Shown piece after piece: positions 36,060-46,763 of a DNA stretch of 64,000 nt; positions within the stretch are counted from its first letter, which is position 1; each line of letters starts with the position of its first letter. The translations under genes and the position numbers were made by a program. Origin of the DNA: Tigriopus japonicus (Eukaryota > Arthropoda > Copepoda > Harpacticoida > Harpacticidae); contig CM021323.1 in NCBI GenBank assembly GCA_010645155.1, positions 11,840,507 to 11,904,506 on the forward strand, given 5' to 3'. Under the pieces are notes generated by a model. The model had not been told where the DNA came from. It saw only the letters and a program-made list of their open reading frames with translations, and did no database searches.

Positions 36060-36626
36060 TTTATTACAAATCTCATTAGAATTTGAAACGGTGTCCAATG
36101 TAGGAGGTTGATGTAATCACATGGGAAATTATAATACGTTATTTCTAATACGTCAACCCGATTTGTCGCCGTGCCTTTGTTTTCTTAGCATCTCTTCAGT
36201 AATTAAAGAAAGTAAATCAAAGTTTATGGTTCACAGAAAATGTTTGCTTAATGAGGATGCTCATTTAATCAGGTATTCCTTTGAACGAGATGAACGCTTA
36301 GAAAAAAAAACCGAGATAAGTCGGTTCATTTTCTTTGAGAAGTTTAATGTGAGCACCCTGAAATTAACAACCAGGGTTTAATTATCAAAAGATTTTTTAA
36401 TGAAAAATCTAAAATTAAAATTAGCAATAAATGATATTTGTTCAAGTCCTTTTTTTCACAAATATCAACAACTTGATTTGAAAAATTAAACGCGATACGT
36501 CCTACATTTACTTTTTTTATGAGTTTCTATCGAAAAGTAGCCCTGAGATCACCTCAAACAAACAAACATAAAGCCCAGCAGCCAGCATTCCTATTAATCC
36601 TAATTTATCTTTTATAATCCATCGCC

Positions 36627-39295
36627 ATGTCTTTGAGTCAGTCTTTGGATGATTGGCTCAAGCCCACGGATGAAGACGACGTGGATGGATCGGGGGTGGT
36701 GGGCGTGGATGATCCCATGGGCGGGATCCCGGATCTGCCGGATTTGGGCTTGGGCTCGCTTTCGGCCGAGGACATGAAATGGGTGGACCTGGAGTTCTTG
36801 GATCTGGCCTCGGGACCTTTTGCCAATCCCGACCATCACAAGAACAAGAACAAGGGCAATCCAACCCTTGGGTGAGAAAGAAACCGGCCTTCACCGTGGT
36901 TCTTTGAGCGACGAGAGTCATGTGACTGATATAAAGTCACTTCAAACACGCTTAAAGATAACTTTTTGAACCTATTTTTCTACTGAAGTAGTTTGGTCAA
37001 ATTGTTTGGTCCTTCGAGAAGGCCGAACCTAAAGGCCGTTGACGATAGATCCTCGAAATTGATTTCCGTATTATTTTAGCGCATCATTGCTCTCAGTCTA
37101 AGGAGAAGTTTCAAATATTTATTTTTAAGCACGTTTAAAGTAACGTTATACAGTTTTTGCCCGTAACCGAACTCAAATAAATATATGTTCGGCAGTGCTT
37201 ATATAATGATTTCGGCGCGACATCATATCTTATCCGTAAGCTGTACACCAATTCTAGTGTTAGAACGAAAGCGCTTTTTTGGCATGAATTTCCCGCATTG
37301 ATGCTCAAGAAAAGTTTCAGAGAAAAATCTTTGAGACAACTAACTTTCCTACTTTTACCCATGATTTCTTTCACATATCCCCAAACTTAAGGGTATTAAT
37401 GCCCCGTATTAAAATTGAAGTGAACCTCCTTCGGTTTTGTTTAAGGGTGCTTTCACTTCAGCGCGACAAATCAAACATACTCTTTTTTTTTTTTCTTTCA
37501 AAATTACCACATGTACCTCGTATTTTGTTGCAGGTATAACTTTCCGGACATATTTTTCGACTCCACCACGTCTTCGAACCTCTTTCACAACTCATTCAGT
37601 GGGACCCAGGATGACGCCTTTAAGGACCCCTCTTTGGACATCTTGGCCGATCTGTTTCCTTCTAACGAGCCCGAAGACGACCACGACGAATCAAATCGGG
37701 GCGTGTCAGGCGTTCTCCAAGCCCGATCACCCACACAAGCCGAAGAAGACGAGGCCACGGACCAATTGCTATCGGATATCGTACTGGAGGCTTCCAAATC
37801 GGATTCAACCCCTCATGAGACTCGCGTTGAAGAGGATCAGTCCAAAACGGTGCACGATGAAGGCATTTATTCCGTCCCCATTGAAGTACTGCAAATCATC
37901 TCGGAGAAGTTTGATCCCAAGTTGGTCGAAGCCTTGGCTACCGATGTTCCCGAGGAGCCTACACCCATGAAACGCCTCAAAGCTATTGCTCAAACGCCCA
38001 CCGAGAAACCCCCCGCTCAAGCATTGGCTCAAGTGATCTTGAAAACAGATCCTGCTCGAAACAAAACTCGGATCACCATTTTGCCCATGAAGGCTGACCA
38101 AGGACAAAAACAATCCTTCGAATTGAGCACGGCAGATCGCTGTTCAGCTATGAAACTCTTGCGGTCGTTGCATCTCGAGCAATTGGGTTTGTTTAAGAAT
38201 CTCTGGCCTTCTCCGAAATCCCAAGCTCAACTTCAGGTTGACCCCAAATCTTCCGAAGTGTTCAAAGATAAACCCATGGCCTCGCTTCAATCTTTGGCCC
38301 ATCACGGGGTCCAAATGTCAGATTTCACCTACCGCAATGGACCCGATGGCCAAAAACACTGGCTTTGTCCGGAAAACGAGTGTGGCAAATCCTTTGATCG
38401 TCCAGCCAAGCTCAAAACTCACATTTTCGGCCATCGAGGCATCCGTCCATTCACGTGTTCAAGCCCGAATTGCCATCGGGCCTTTGCCACTGCGGCCAAG
38501 TTACAACGACACACCCTCTCCCACAAGAAAGAGAAACATTTCAGTTGCAAATTGGATGATTGCTCTTCCACCTTTTCCACGATTTACACCTTGAAAAAGC
38601 ATTTGCGGCTTCACGAGGAGAGTCTCAAGTTCACGTGTCCGCATTGTCAAAAGCGTTTCGATTCAGATCGTGCCTTCAAAGCTCACATGAAACGTCACAG
38701 TCAGGACATGGGGATCCTCAAGTGCGCCTCGTGTTCCAAAGAGTTCCTCAGTCATCATGAATTAACCCAACATGAGGCTTGTGACTTTCAGGGCAATCCG
38801 GAGATTCGATGCTCGGTTCCGGAATGCGGAAGGCAATTCAAGACCTTCTCGTTGCTCAAAACGCACAATCTGATTCATACTGGGGAGCGTCCTCATGCTT
38901 GTGAGTTTCCAGGATGTTCCTGGACATTTCGTACCATTTCCAAACTCCGACGTCATGAAAAAAAGCATGGCGATATCCGGAATCACGTATGTGTCATCTG
39001 TCAGAAGGGTTTTTTACGGGCTGAGCACCTCAAAGCTCACGCTTCGACTCATTTGGATGCTAGGAGTGCATTCGTATGCCCAGTTAATAGGTGCAGTGTC
39101 AAATTGGCGGATAAGACCTCCTTGGACAGACACACCCTAGATCATGGCAATCATCAAAGTCAAACTAAATTGATCACAGTGGATGAATCCGCCATAAAGC
39201 CAAGCAAAACCTCCCAAAGTCTGCTCAAAAAGCCTCGTCGAATGCCCATTATCTTGTCAAACTTTGCTAAAATCAGCCATACTACTACCCATTGA
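36627..39295 (+). CDS. ZXD-family C2H2 zinc-finger transcription factor
   Basis: Two exons, 36627..36871 and 37534..39295 (662-bp intron, phase 2), give 668 aa. The N-terminal 350 residues are acidic and disordered, plausibly an activation region (DDWLKPTDEDDVDGSG; FRDxF-free). Nine tandem fingers follow at about 355-620: eight are C2H2 and the fifth ends in cysteine (HHELTQHEAC), a C2HC variant. The last four match the C-terminal fingers of ZXDA/B/C (GCSWTFRTISKLRRHEKKH; FLRAEHLKAHASTHL; FVCPVNRCSV). ZXDC cooperates with CIITA in mammals; the ancestral role is unclear. TFIIIA also has nine fingers but different linkers. ATG context is good (CGCCATGTC). Its 3' end abuts ZSWIM7. Confidence 0.85.
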
Positions 39296-39306
39296 ACCTA
39301 TTTTCT

Positions 39307-39315
39307 TTTATTAAA
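39307..39315. terminator. overlapping poly(A) signals serving two convergent genes
   Basis: The sequence TTTATTAAA reads AATAAA on the minus strand (39312-39307, for ZSWIM7) and ATTAAA on the plus strand (39310-39315, for the ZXD-type gene). It lies in the 27 bp between the two stop codons. Confidence 0.5.
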
Positions 39316-39322
39316 AATACAC

Positions 39323-39826
39323 TTATTCACCTAGTGAAAGTAGCATGACAAAATCCACCAAATCGACTTCTCTTTCTTCAATTAAGTTCATTGCCAAGGC
39401 CATGGCCACGCCCAAAACATGTTTACAAGTGACATAAACGCCTTTTCGCCAAACTTTGTACATCCAAGACTCACATGGACAATAGTTTGTGTCCGGATAA
39501 ATGACATAGGACACGCCCGAAGTGCTCCAAATTTGCCACAGATATCGGTTCGTATCTCTTGATTCTTTTTCCTTTCGGGTTGTGACTCGAACAATCCGAG
39601 AGGACCGCCCAAAATAGCTCTCATCGTGCTGGTTTGTTGAAGCGTTTTTTCGGCGAATGACCAAAGAGTCGAGTAAATCCAATGTAGAACTCAGAAGAGG
39701 GTACGTGAAGAAACTGGACAGTCGGAGGAGCAATCGAGGACTGAGAGTGTCTTTTTCCGAATATTCATCACGCAATTCGGCTAATAGAGCCTTTACAATG
39801 GGCGATTCTAAACTGTTCATGGTCAT
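39323..39826 (-). CDS. ZSWIM7: SWIM zinc-finger protein, ZSWIM7/SWS1-like recombination factor
   Basis: A single-exon gene of 167 aa. The SWIM motif is seen in YCPCESW followed by VTCKHVLGVAMALA (C-x-C ... C-x-H). The flanks match the family: an N-terminal helical part (VKALLAEL, LLLRLSSFFTYPLLSSTLDL) and a short C-terminal helix. In other organisms SWS1 pairs with the RAD51 paralogue-like SWSAP1 in the Shu complex, which helps RAD51 filaments in homologous recombination and meiosis. Length is slightly above the human protein (about 140 aa). A second ATG two codons downstream (39820) is equally usable. The 3' end is tightly convergent with the ZXD-type gene. Confidence 0.85.
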   Translation of the reverse strand: MTMNSLESPIVKALLAELRDEYSEKDTLSPRLLLRLSSFFTYPLLSSTLDLLDSLVIRRKNASTNQHDESYFGRSSRIVRVTTRKEKESRDTNRYLWQIWSTSGVSYVIYPDTNYCPCESWMYKVWRKGVYVTCKHVLGVAMALAMNLIEEREVDLVDFVMLLSLGE

Positions 39827-40193
39827 TTTCAGGGTTTGTTTTCATTCCTGCGAATGTTTCCTTCCTCAATTCAACTTCAATGCGCGCAATTTTTTACTTT
39901 CATTCCGCAACCTCTTTTCGTCTTTTTTTCTTCTTTGGAAGGGAGCACTGGAAGGGAGTAAAGAAGCTCATGGGAAAGAAGCGTCGACACAAGGTCAATT
40001 TTTCAGTCAAAGTCTCCTATTTGCTGTATTTTTTCTCTTGCACTTCCAATTAATGTTTGGATTTTCCTCTGGCCATTGCTTTGTTCCAAAGTCGTACATT
40101 CCTGAAATCTGAAAGTTTGGAACTTTTTTTTTTAGAAAGTAGCACTAAAACAATGTTATTTTTCAAAAAAATGTCAAGCATTGCTATTCTAAC

Positions 40194-40382
40194 TAGGGGT
40201 TAGAATTAGAAAAATTGTCAAATTCCACACTGACACCGACACCGGTGTCGACACCGACCTTGACACTGACACCGGCTGTAAAAGTGTTTATGTAGTAAAT
40301 TTTTCGTATATTTGAAAAAAAACACTAAACCTTGACTGGTGTCGATACCTCGACACCGACACCGGCTTCTCGCCCACCCCTA
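40194..40382. mobile_element. small hAT-like element with GACACC minisatellite interior, 189 bp
   Basis: The left end starts TAGGGGTTAG and the complement of the right end starts TAGGGGTGGGCGAG. The flanking 8-mers ATTCTAAC (40186-40193) and ATTATAAC (40383-40390) match at 7 of 8 positions, consistent with an aged hAT target duplication. The interior carries short repeats built on GACACCGACACCGG in two clusters. Confidence 0.55.
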
Positions 40383-41983
40383 ATTATAACTTCAATTTGC
40401 ACACATGAGAATGTGGAACTGTTGCAATAACCAGGTTCAAATCTTCTTTTATCTCACTTTCACACTCATCAAAAATGCACGTCTTCGAAACTTTTTCTCA
40501 GCCAAAATAATCATGGTGAAATCGGATAAAAAGCTGAAAAAAGCAAAATCATATGTTGAAACAAAATGACATATCATCCATGTGCTAATAAGTGAAGTAT
40601 ATTTCTATGCATTATGTGCCCTTGTGTAAAATGTTAAGCATTTAAACATACAATGGCAATTACTACACTCTTGAAAATCTAAAGGTTTAGTTGCTTTTCC
40701 ATAGTATACCAAATCTGACACTAGTTTTAATTTGAGCCATGCTTTGGTAGAAATGCAATTACATGATGTTTTTGACTGGCTTTTCCCAAATGGAGGGGAA
40801 GTTTTGCTAGGGGAGATATTCATCTACATGAAAAAAGGGCTTTTGTCAAGATTGATTCACAAGTTGTTGAGAATATAGCATATAAGAATCCTCTGCTTTA
40901 TTTCTATGTTGTCTTTATTCCTCAAAAAATTCCTCATTTCTAGGAATAAGAGGGCAAAGAAATTGTCATTGTTTCTTTAGGTGAGGGTTTATCTTAAAAT
41001 AGCTCAGTTTAGATGATAGAGAAGTAACCTTTATAACCCAGTAATGAAAAAGTTTGTTTACAGCACCTCATACAATCAATCTGTCAGGCAAACCGCGCTG
41101 GTAAACTGGCAAAAACAGCTGAAATTCTTGGAGCAATTGTCATAAAAATCGCTTAATTTTAACAATTCCTTTCATAACATACTTAAGGGTAGATTTTCAA
41201 AACGGAAGGAAAGGAAGGGCAAATAGGATGCTCATTTTTATATTCCATTAGTACTTCCAATAAAAGAAAGGAACATGTAAAAAAGGTCCATTCCCATCAC
41301 TTTGATTTCTCAGGAGCAATGCCATGCCATTTTTGAAGTTGATGTCACTGAAGCTGTTTTCAGGCTTTGGTTGTGGGTGTTATCTACTATCATATTCACG
41401 ATAGGTTGCCCAACTAGGTCTGCCAATTAGCCTTCAGCGTCTATCATTTGTCGGTTGAATTCCATGAGGAAAAAGGCTTTCTTATGAAGGTGAGCGCAAG
41501 TGGCACCCCTTGCTTTATTTGTCTTTGGCTCATGGGCGCTATGTAGAAGGAACTTGCTTCTTGATTTTGCAAGATGTTGTACTATGTTGATGGCAAACCT
41601 AAAGCTAGCAACCTCGCGTGAGACTGAATGAAAGATTGTTTTTTTCCATCAGTATTATCTACCACTCTTACAGCAACTTGGGTGCAATAAACTGGTGCAT
41701 TGGCCCTCTTGAGATGGAACTGTGTGTCAGGATCAATGGCCAGGCAACTCATGATATGCATCAACTCACATCTGGCCATGTCACACATTGACTCTTCATT
41801 TAAATAATAGCAATAGAAAAATGTATTGTTGATAAATAGATGTCTTGAATGATTTTAAGGCACATTAGATCACTTTTGCCACTTAATTTTTTAACAGAGT
41901 GATCAAGTTTTGTAAGACTTCAGGGCCTCTTGTTGGTAATCATTTCCCCGTCCCTGTGGCACAGCAATTTATTGCATGGCTGT

Positions 41984-42330
41984 TGAGGGTATTCTTCACT
42001 GATGGCAATCCCAACATGACAAGCCTAGGGATTCCACTCTGTAGCCAGTGAGGGCATTTTTCATTGATAGCAATCCCAACATGATGAGCCTGGGGATTCT
42101 ATATTGAAGCCTGTGAGGGTATATTTGGAAACCGGAGAAGGTGCTCTTTGGAATTTGGTGAGGGCTTTCTTCATTGCTGGCAATCCTACACTGATAAGCA
42201 AGGGGATTCCATTTTGTAGTTGGTGAGGGTGCTCTTGGCTACAATATGGAATCCCCTGGCTTGAAAATGTGGGATTGGCATCAATGAAGAAAACTCTTAC
42301 CAGCTTCCAAGGAATGCCTTCACCCAATAT
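41984..42330. repeat. degenerate ~65-bp tandem repeat with a terminal inverted copy
   Basis: Units starting TGAGGG(T/C) and containing GGCAATCC(C/T)A and GGGGATTC recur near 41984, 42048 and 42159, with a partial unit at 42113. From about 42240 the same sequence appears inverted (GGAATCCCCTGGCTTG ... GGATTGGCATCAATGAAG), so the array can fold back on itself. Confidence 0.65.
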
Positions 42331-42589
42331 AATATGGAATTCTCTGGTTCTTCAAGCTGGGATTGCTGTGAATGAATAAGTTCAACTTTACAACTTATCA
42401 ACTTCATAATTTTACTTCACAACTTACTAACTTCTTGTCTTAAGATCCCTGCTAAGACAAGGACTGTATTTTACTACACGGAATGTCACAAAACAAGGAC
42501 CAGATACCTGGCACCAGACACCTGATATAGGTGAATTATGCTTCGTTATTAAATGTTTCTTCTTTGAGATTATATAGAGAAGAAGAAAA

Positions 42590-43360
42590 TTGATCACTGT
42601 ACAGGAAGGTGGTGTTCTGTCCTCAAAACAGGTACCTTGCACGTTGGACTGCTTCAAGCAGGGAATAAACGGTACACGTCAGCATTGCAAAGATTTGAAG
42701 CGGAAGGTTGTTAGCAATGACTGCCATTATGATAAATCATTCACCTGGATCACGGAGAGTTGGGAGGAATTTTTTCAAATTCCTGTACCACTCAAAGTTG
42801 ACATCCTTTTTTATTTTTTTATCTCATGTCTTCGGGCTTTCTCGAAATCAACAAGACATAGAAATTGCCTTAGGGTGACCAAATTCAGACTCGTTATGCG
42901 ACATTCAAGTTTTCCGAAAGATTTCCAAATTGTGGAACGATCTTTTGGTAACCTGAAAAGTTTAGGATATAAAGACAAAGGGTTTTACCCAAGGGTTCAC
43001 TTTTTGTTTTGCTTAATCAAAGACACTGTTGGTTTTATCCGACTTTCTGTATTGGACTACAGAAATGTTTTGAATCTGTTGCTACGTAGTCAGACTGAAT
43101 TCTTAGTCAGCCATGATGGTCTAGGAAACAAAATGAGGACGTCTGCTTTACTCGAGTATTTTTCCATCAAAATGTTGGAAAAATGTACCCAAAGATGGCT
43201 TTTTGCCTTTATGGGTGACTCTTGTGATTCCATGGAGTTGAAAAGTGCGTATTTTCTCTACAGAAAGCAGTTCTACAAGTGCTTCATTGCCATCAAGAAA
43301 CGACCAAAACTCAAGCAACAAAAACTTGTCCATGGTCTTGAAAATAAAGCTTACAACTGA
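42590..43360 (+). CDS. unrecognised 256-codon open frame, possible exon or decayed element
   Basis: A frame open for 256 codons in AT-rich DNA, longer than expected by chance. It begins without an ATG; TGTACAG just inside could be a splice acceptor, so it may be an internal or terminal exon. The translation is rich in Phe, Leu and Lys, with several cysteines and a basic C-terminus (IAIKKRPKLKQQK). I recognise no domain. QIVERSFGNLKSL faintly resembles the ERAFG region of Harbinger/PIF-type transposases, but the other catalytic motifs are not seen. The repeat-rich surroundings favour a transposon remnant, but a lineage-specific gene is possible. Confidence 0.3.
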   Translation: MITVQEGGVLSSKQVPCTLDCFKQGINGTRQHCKDLKRKVVSNDCHYDKSFTWITESWEEFFQIPVPLKVDILFYFFISCLRAFSKSTRHRNCLRVTKFRLVMRHSSFPKDFQIVERSFGNLKSLGYKDKGFYPRVHFLFCLIKDTVGFIRLSVLDYRNVLNLLLRSQTEFLVSHDGLGNKMRTSALLEYFSIKMLEKCTQRWLFAFMGDSCDSMELKSAYFLYRKQFYKCFIAIKKRPKLKQQKLVHGLENKAYN

Positions 43361-44838
43361 TCTAACTCATTCCACCTGTTGAGATCAATTTAGAGTCAAT
43401 CGACAGTTTGCTAGTGGGCCACAAAATGAAGTTTATAAGGACTTAATAAGAGAAACTTCAGACCATGCTCTTAAGTGATGTGACATCATGGTTTTACTGA
43501 CCTCGTGATGCAAAGGAAGCCGTGGGATGCCAAGAAATGGGTTTATACAGCTTATACCCTTCCTTTCGTCCATGTTTCATCGATTTAAGTGGTGGACTAT
43601 TTTATATTTCAATGAGGAAGTTCGCCAATGATCGAGTCCTTGCTTTCTACAGTTCGAAAGCCATTACTGACTATCCAAGTACAATGTGTGTTCAACAAGT
43701 TCGTCAATATATTCACCAGGAGCCAACAATCAACCCAGTTCAAGCCAATCTTGACAATTTTCAGTTTCAATTTGCTACAATTTTCATTTATGGACAATAA
43801 ACACATTAATCGTCTGTTGCGCGACAAAACACTTTTTGTTCCTACTTTTCCAGTCGTTTGGTATGATAATTTTTGCGGGATTGCATTGACACGTATATGA
43901 CATGCTCTTTATGCTAAAATTGGCATTTTTTATCCTCGAGTGTTCAAAACGCCCGGCATTGGCATATGTCCATTTTCAAATGTTAGACTCCAGATTATTT
44001 GTTCAGTTCAGGGTTGCCAATTTGTATTGATCAGAGTTCAAAGTTAGGTCATGGTCAGAAAATAAAAGATTAACCCGAAAAATACTGAAATATTGGTTGG
44101 AAGTAAGATCAATTTGGCAGGCCTGGAATATTTCAGGGTTCAAAATTATTTGATCATTAGCAATATATGAAAGAAAAAATGTAAGAAAATGAGTTGTAGA
44201 GGAATTTGATATTTTGTGTACAAGTAGAGGAATAACAAAGAAGTTGTGTGAATGTAATGGCTTGCATTGCTAACAACATTTGTCTTAGTACCAACCGGCA
44301 CCCAACGTGCGGGAATGAACGCGTTGGATCTAGTACATGATTGATGTAGTAAAATGAGTAGACCGCACCCTGTTGTAGATGGAAAAGCAAATGTAATACA
44401 TTCAATTATAGTCAATTATAGTTACTGAGGCTCTTTGTTATCCTATTTGCACTTACACGGATATTGTTTCATGAAGACAACTTTTCAATTAAAGCAGAGT
44501 TTGGCATCAACCAGTTAATTTTCCCGGAACTTTCCACAAAATATCTCTGAAATCTGCCTTATGGATGAAAACAGTCATAGAATTTGTTTCTTTGAATTTA
44601 GCTCAGGTGACCAAACATGTGAATCAAGGCCAACTTTTTTTAAACTCATTCTTGAAGCCACAAGTTATTTTTTGTCCATATGTGTTCTAGATCAACCTTA
44701 CATAATGCAAAAGCTTAAATTTGTGTTCTTCTGACCAGTGTCTTATTCTATGTATTGGCAAAAATGTTCCTAGTTGTAGTATTCAAATCCAAGGCATGGT
44801 CACTTGGTGACGTCTTCAGTTTTCAAGACAGTGACCAC

Positions 44839-45554
44839 TAGTGATGGGAGGCAAACAGGAGCTTGGGCAAGCGGTCCGGTACAGTACCTTGGACTTGCCG
44901 AAACTTGGGTCTACTTGGGTGCCTGTACAAGTATTTTTCCCACCTTACAGGTTTGCCAAAATTGCTAGGAATGAAGACTAAACCTTCGGCATCAGAATTT
45001 CAATTAACCAGAAAGTTTCTGCGAAATAGGGCCCATGCCCTTGTTAGAATGGATTTTTGATGAAAATACACAATTCAAAGCTTTTGTATCGAGAAATGCA
45101 AAAGCTTTTGAGAATGTTTCAAAAAAAAAAAGAGTTGGCATCTTATATTTTTTTCTAGCAACTCTGAGTGACCGAGCTTGTTCCCAAGTGTGACTGTTAA
45201 ATCTCATTCTTGATTGGCCCGAAAAGTGTATTCATGTGTGGCTTAGAACGGAAACTAAAGAAAAAACATGGTTTTGCAAATGCTATCCAAATCAAAATAT
45301 TTTTTGTTTCACTTCCACTGTTTATTGCTAAATTATTAGAGTCAAAATATCATTGAAAATGCAACTTGACATTCTTTTCTTCTAAGTCACACTGCAAGCA
45401 TCTTAACTCTTCAAAGAGCAACTGCCGGCAACTGCATCTTCCAATGTTCCTTGAGCTTGGGAAGTGTATTGGTGTATTGCCCAAGTAATGCTTGTCAACA
45501 ACTTGTGCTTGGGTTGTGTGTGATGACTCATTACTTGCCCAAGTCACATCACTA
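44839..45554. mobile_element. non-autonomous hAT-type DNA transposon, 716 bp
   Basis: The ends are TAGTGATG (left) and its complement CATCACTA (right), each followed inward by CTTGGGCAAG-type sequence. An exact 8-bp direct repeat GTGACCAC lies at 44831-44838 and 45555-45562. This fits the hAT superfamily. No transposase frame is present. The right end is followed at once by another TAGTGATG start. Confidence 0.8.
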
Positions 45555-45562
45555 GTGACCAC

Positions 45563-45685
45563 TAGTGATGTGACTTGGTGTGTTGGGCAAGCTTTTTTGC
45601 GCGAGGTCGCAAGGTAGGGTCACCTAATGGAGATTTCGTATTGTGCTCAGCTATATCAGCAAACACAAATTTGAGTGTCATTTGC
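45563..45685. mobile_element. left part of a second TAGTGATG element, cut by the gap
   Basis: It begins TAGTGATGTGACTTGG immediately after the GTGACCAC copy that closes the previous element, so the two ends together form a long palindrome around 45530-45585. A third GTGACCAC occurs just after the gap at 45856-45863, which could be its right target copy. The right terminus is not visible (AAGAAA precedes the third copy instead of CATCACTA). Confidence 0.55.
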
Positions 45686-45849
45686 NNNNNNNNNNNNNNN
45701 NNNNNNNNNNNNNNNNNNNNNNNNNNNNNNNNNNNNNNNNNNNNNNNNNNNNNNNNNNNNNNNNNNNNNNNNNNNNNNNNNNNNNNNNNNNNNNNNNNNN
45801 NNNNNNNNNNNNNNNNNNNNNNNNNNNNNNNNNNNNNNNNNNNNNNNNN
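45686..45849. other. assembly gap (164 N)
   Basis: A run of N. It lies just inside a palindromic repeat junction, a likely cause of assembly failure. Its true length is unknown. Confidence 0.99.
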
Positions 45850-45866
45850 AAGAAAGTGACCACTAG

Positions 45867-46232
45867 CAATAGAGGTTGTGAAGAATTGTTTGTTGTCCCC
45901 CTTTATTCCCACCCCACCAGCCTGCCGCATAGACATCGCTAAAGGCCAGCCAGCATTGTCCATGCACTCGGAAAGAGACAAAACTCAACATAATTTGAAT
46001 TATTTCGCAATAAGTGTGATATTGTATTGATAAAGAAGTATCATAATTGTTTACTGATATCAAAAAGGACATTGGTTGGTGACATTGTTGGCAAATTTAC
46101 TTGAAATACTAGGTAATTTGTCTCTTTCTTAGTGCCTGGACAGTGCTGGCTGGCCTACAGTGATGTCTATGCGGCAGGTCATGGCAGCGTCCATAGCGAA
46201 AGACAACAATCAATTCTACACAACCTCTATAG
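45867..46232. repeat. foldback element with ~113-bp inverted arms
   Basis: Left arm about 45867-45979 and right arm about 46120-46232 are inverted copies with roughly four-fifths identity. Shared blocks include ATAGAGGTTGTG at the tips and the complement pairs of GCTGGCTGGCCT and GATGTCTATGCGGCAGG. The 140-bp spacer is AT-rich. No clear target duplication is visible. Confidence 0.7.
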
Positions 46233-46763
46233 CAAAAAATGTCCCAAAAACATTACTCAATTCTACATTTGGTTCATCAATTGCTTGTTTGACATTTGCT
46301 TGATCACACATTTCAAATGTTCCCGCACTTTTGTCCGCTCAACAGTTGGCGACTAGAGACACATTTTTTGGCTTGAACTCCCTCTAGTATTAATGGAACT
46401 CAATGACCCCAACCATAGTTACCTCCGACGTAGGACATTTAAAAAACTCATCTCAGTCCTGGTTAATCCCCTCTTGTCAAAGAAATATTACTTTTGCTCA
46501 ATTTGCCTCATATTTCATTACATCAAGATTGAGAAAAATTTGTTCCAAATCTGCCATTTTGAACATATTCTTTTTTTATATATTTTTTTCACATTTAAAC
46601 AATCCTTTGACTCGTCACCAAGTTTTCGATAAATTAAGGATGGATACGAGGGACATATAACAGAAAACTACTTACGGCCAAGTTACTACAATGAAAAAAT
46701 TGGGAACATTTACTTCCTTGAAATGACAAACCCTCAGCTGTAATTAAGACATAAATCTATCTA

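Larger units (their letters stand above)
35325..36626. other. intergenic region between divergent HIRA and ZXD-type genes
   Basis: Holds the presumed HIRA and ZXD promoters, a short (GGAT)n tract in the HIRA leader, and a 536-bp hAT-type element (35524-36059). The remaining AT-rich DNA (36068-36626) shows no gene; the open frame at 36121-36381 has no protein-like features. Confidence 0.5.
39827..46763. other. gene-poor, repeat-rich island
   Basis: About 6.9 kb with no conserved gene. It holds a small hAT-like element (40194-40382), a degenerate tandem/inverted array (about 41984-42330), an unrecognised long frame (42590-43360), an hAT-type element followed directly by a second start (44839 on), an assembly gap (45686-45849) and a foldback repeat (45867-46232). 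Segments between these, such as 40400-41980 and 43400-44800, are AT-rich and I see nothing definite in them. Confidence 0.5.

Noticed and set aside
44146..44415. 89-codon minus-strand hydrophobic frame
   Set aside because: AT-rich sequence gives Phe/Leu/Ile-rich translations by chance; no conserved features.
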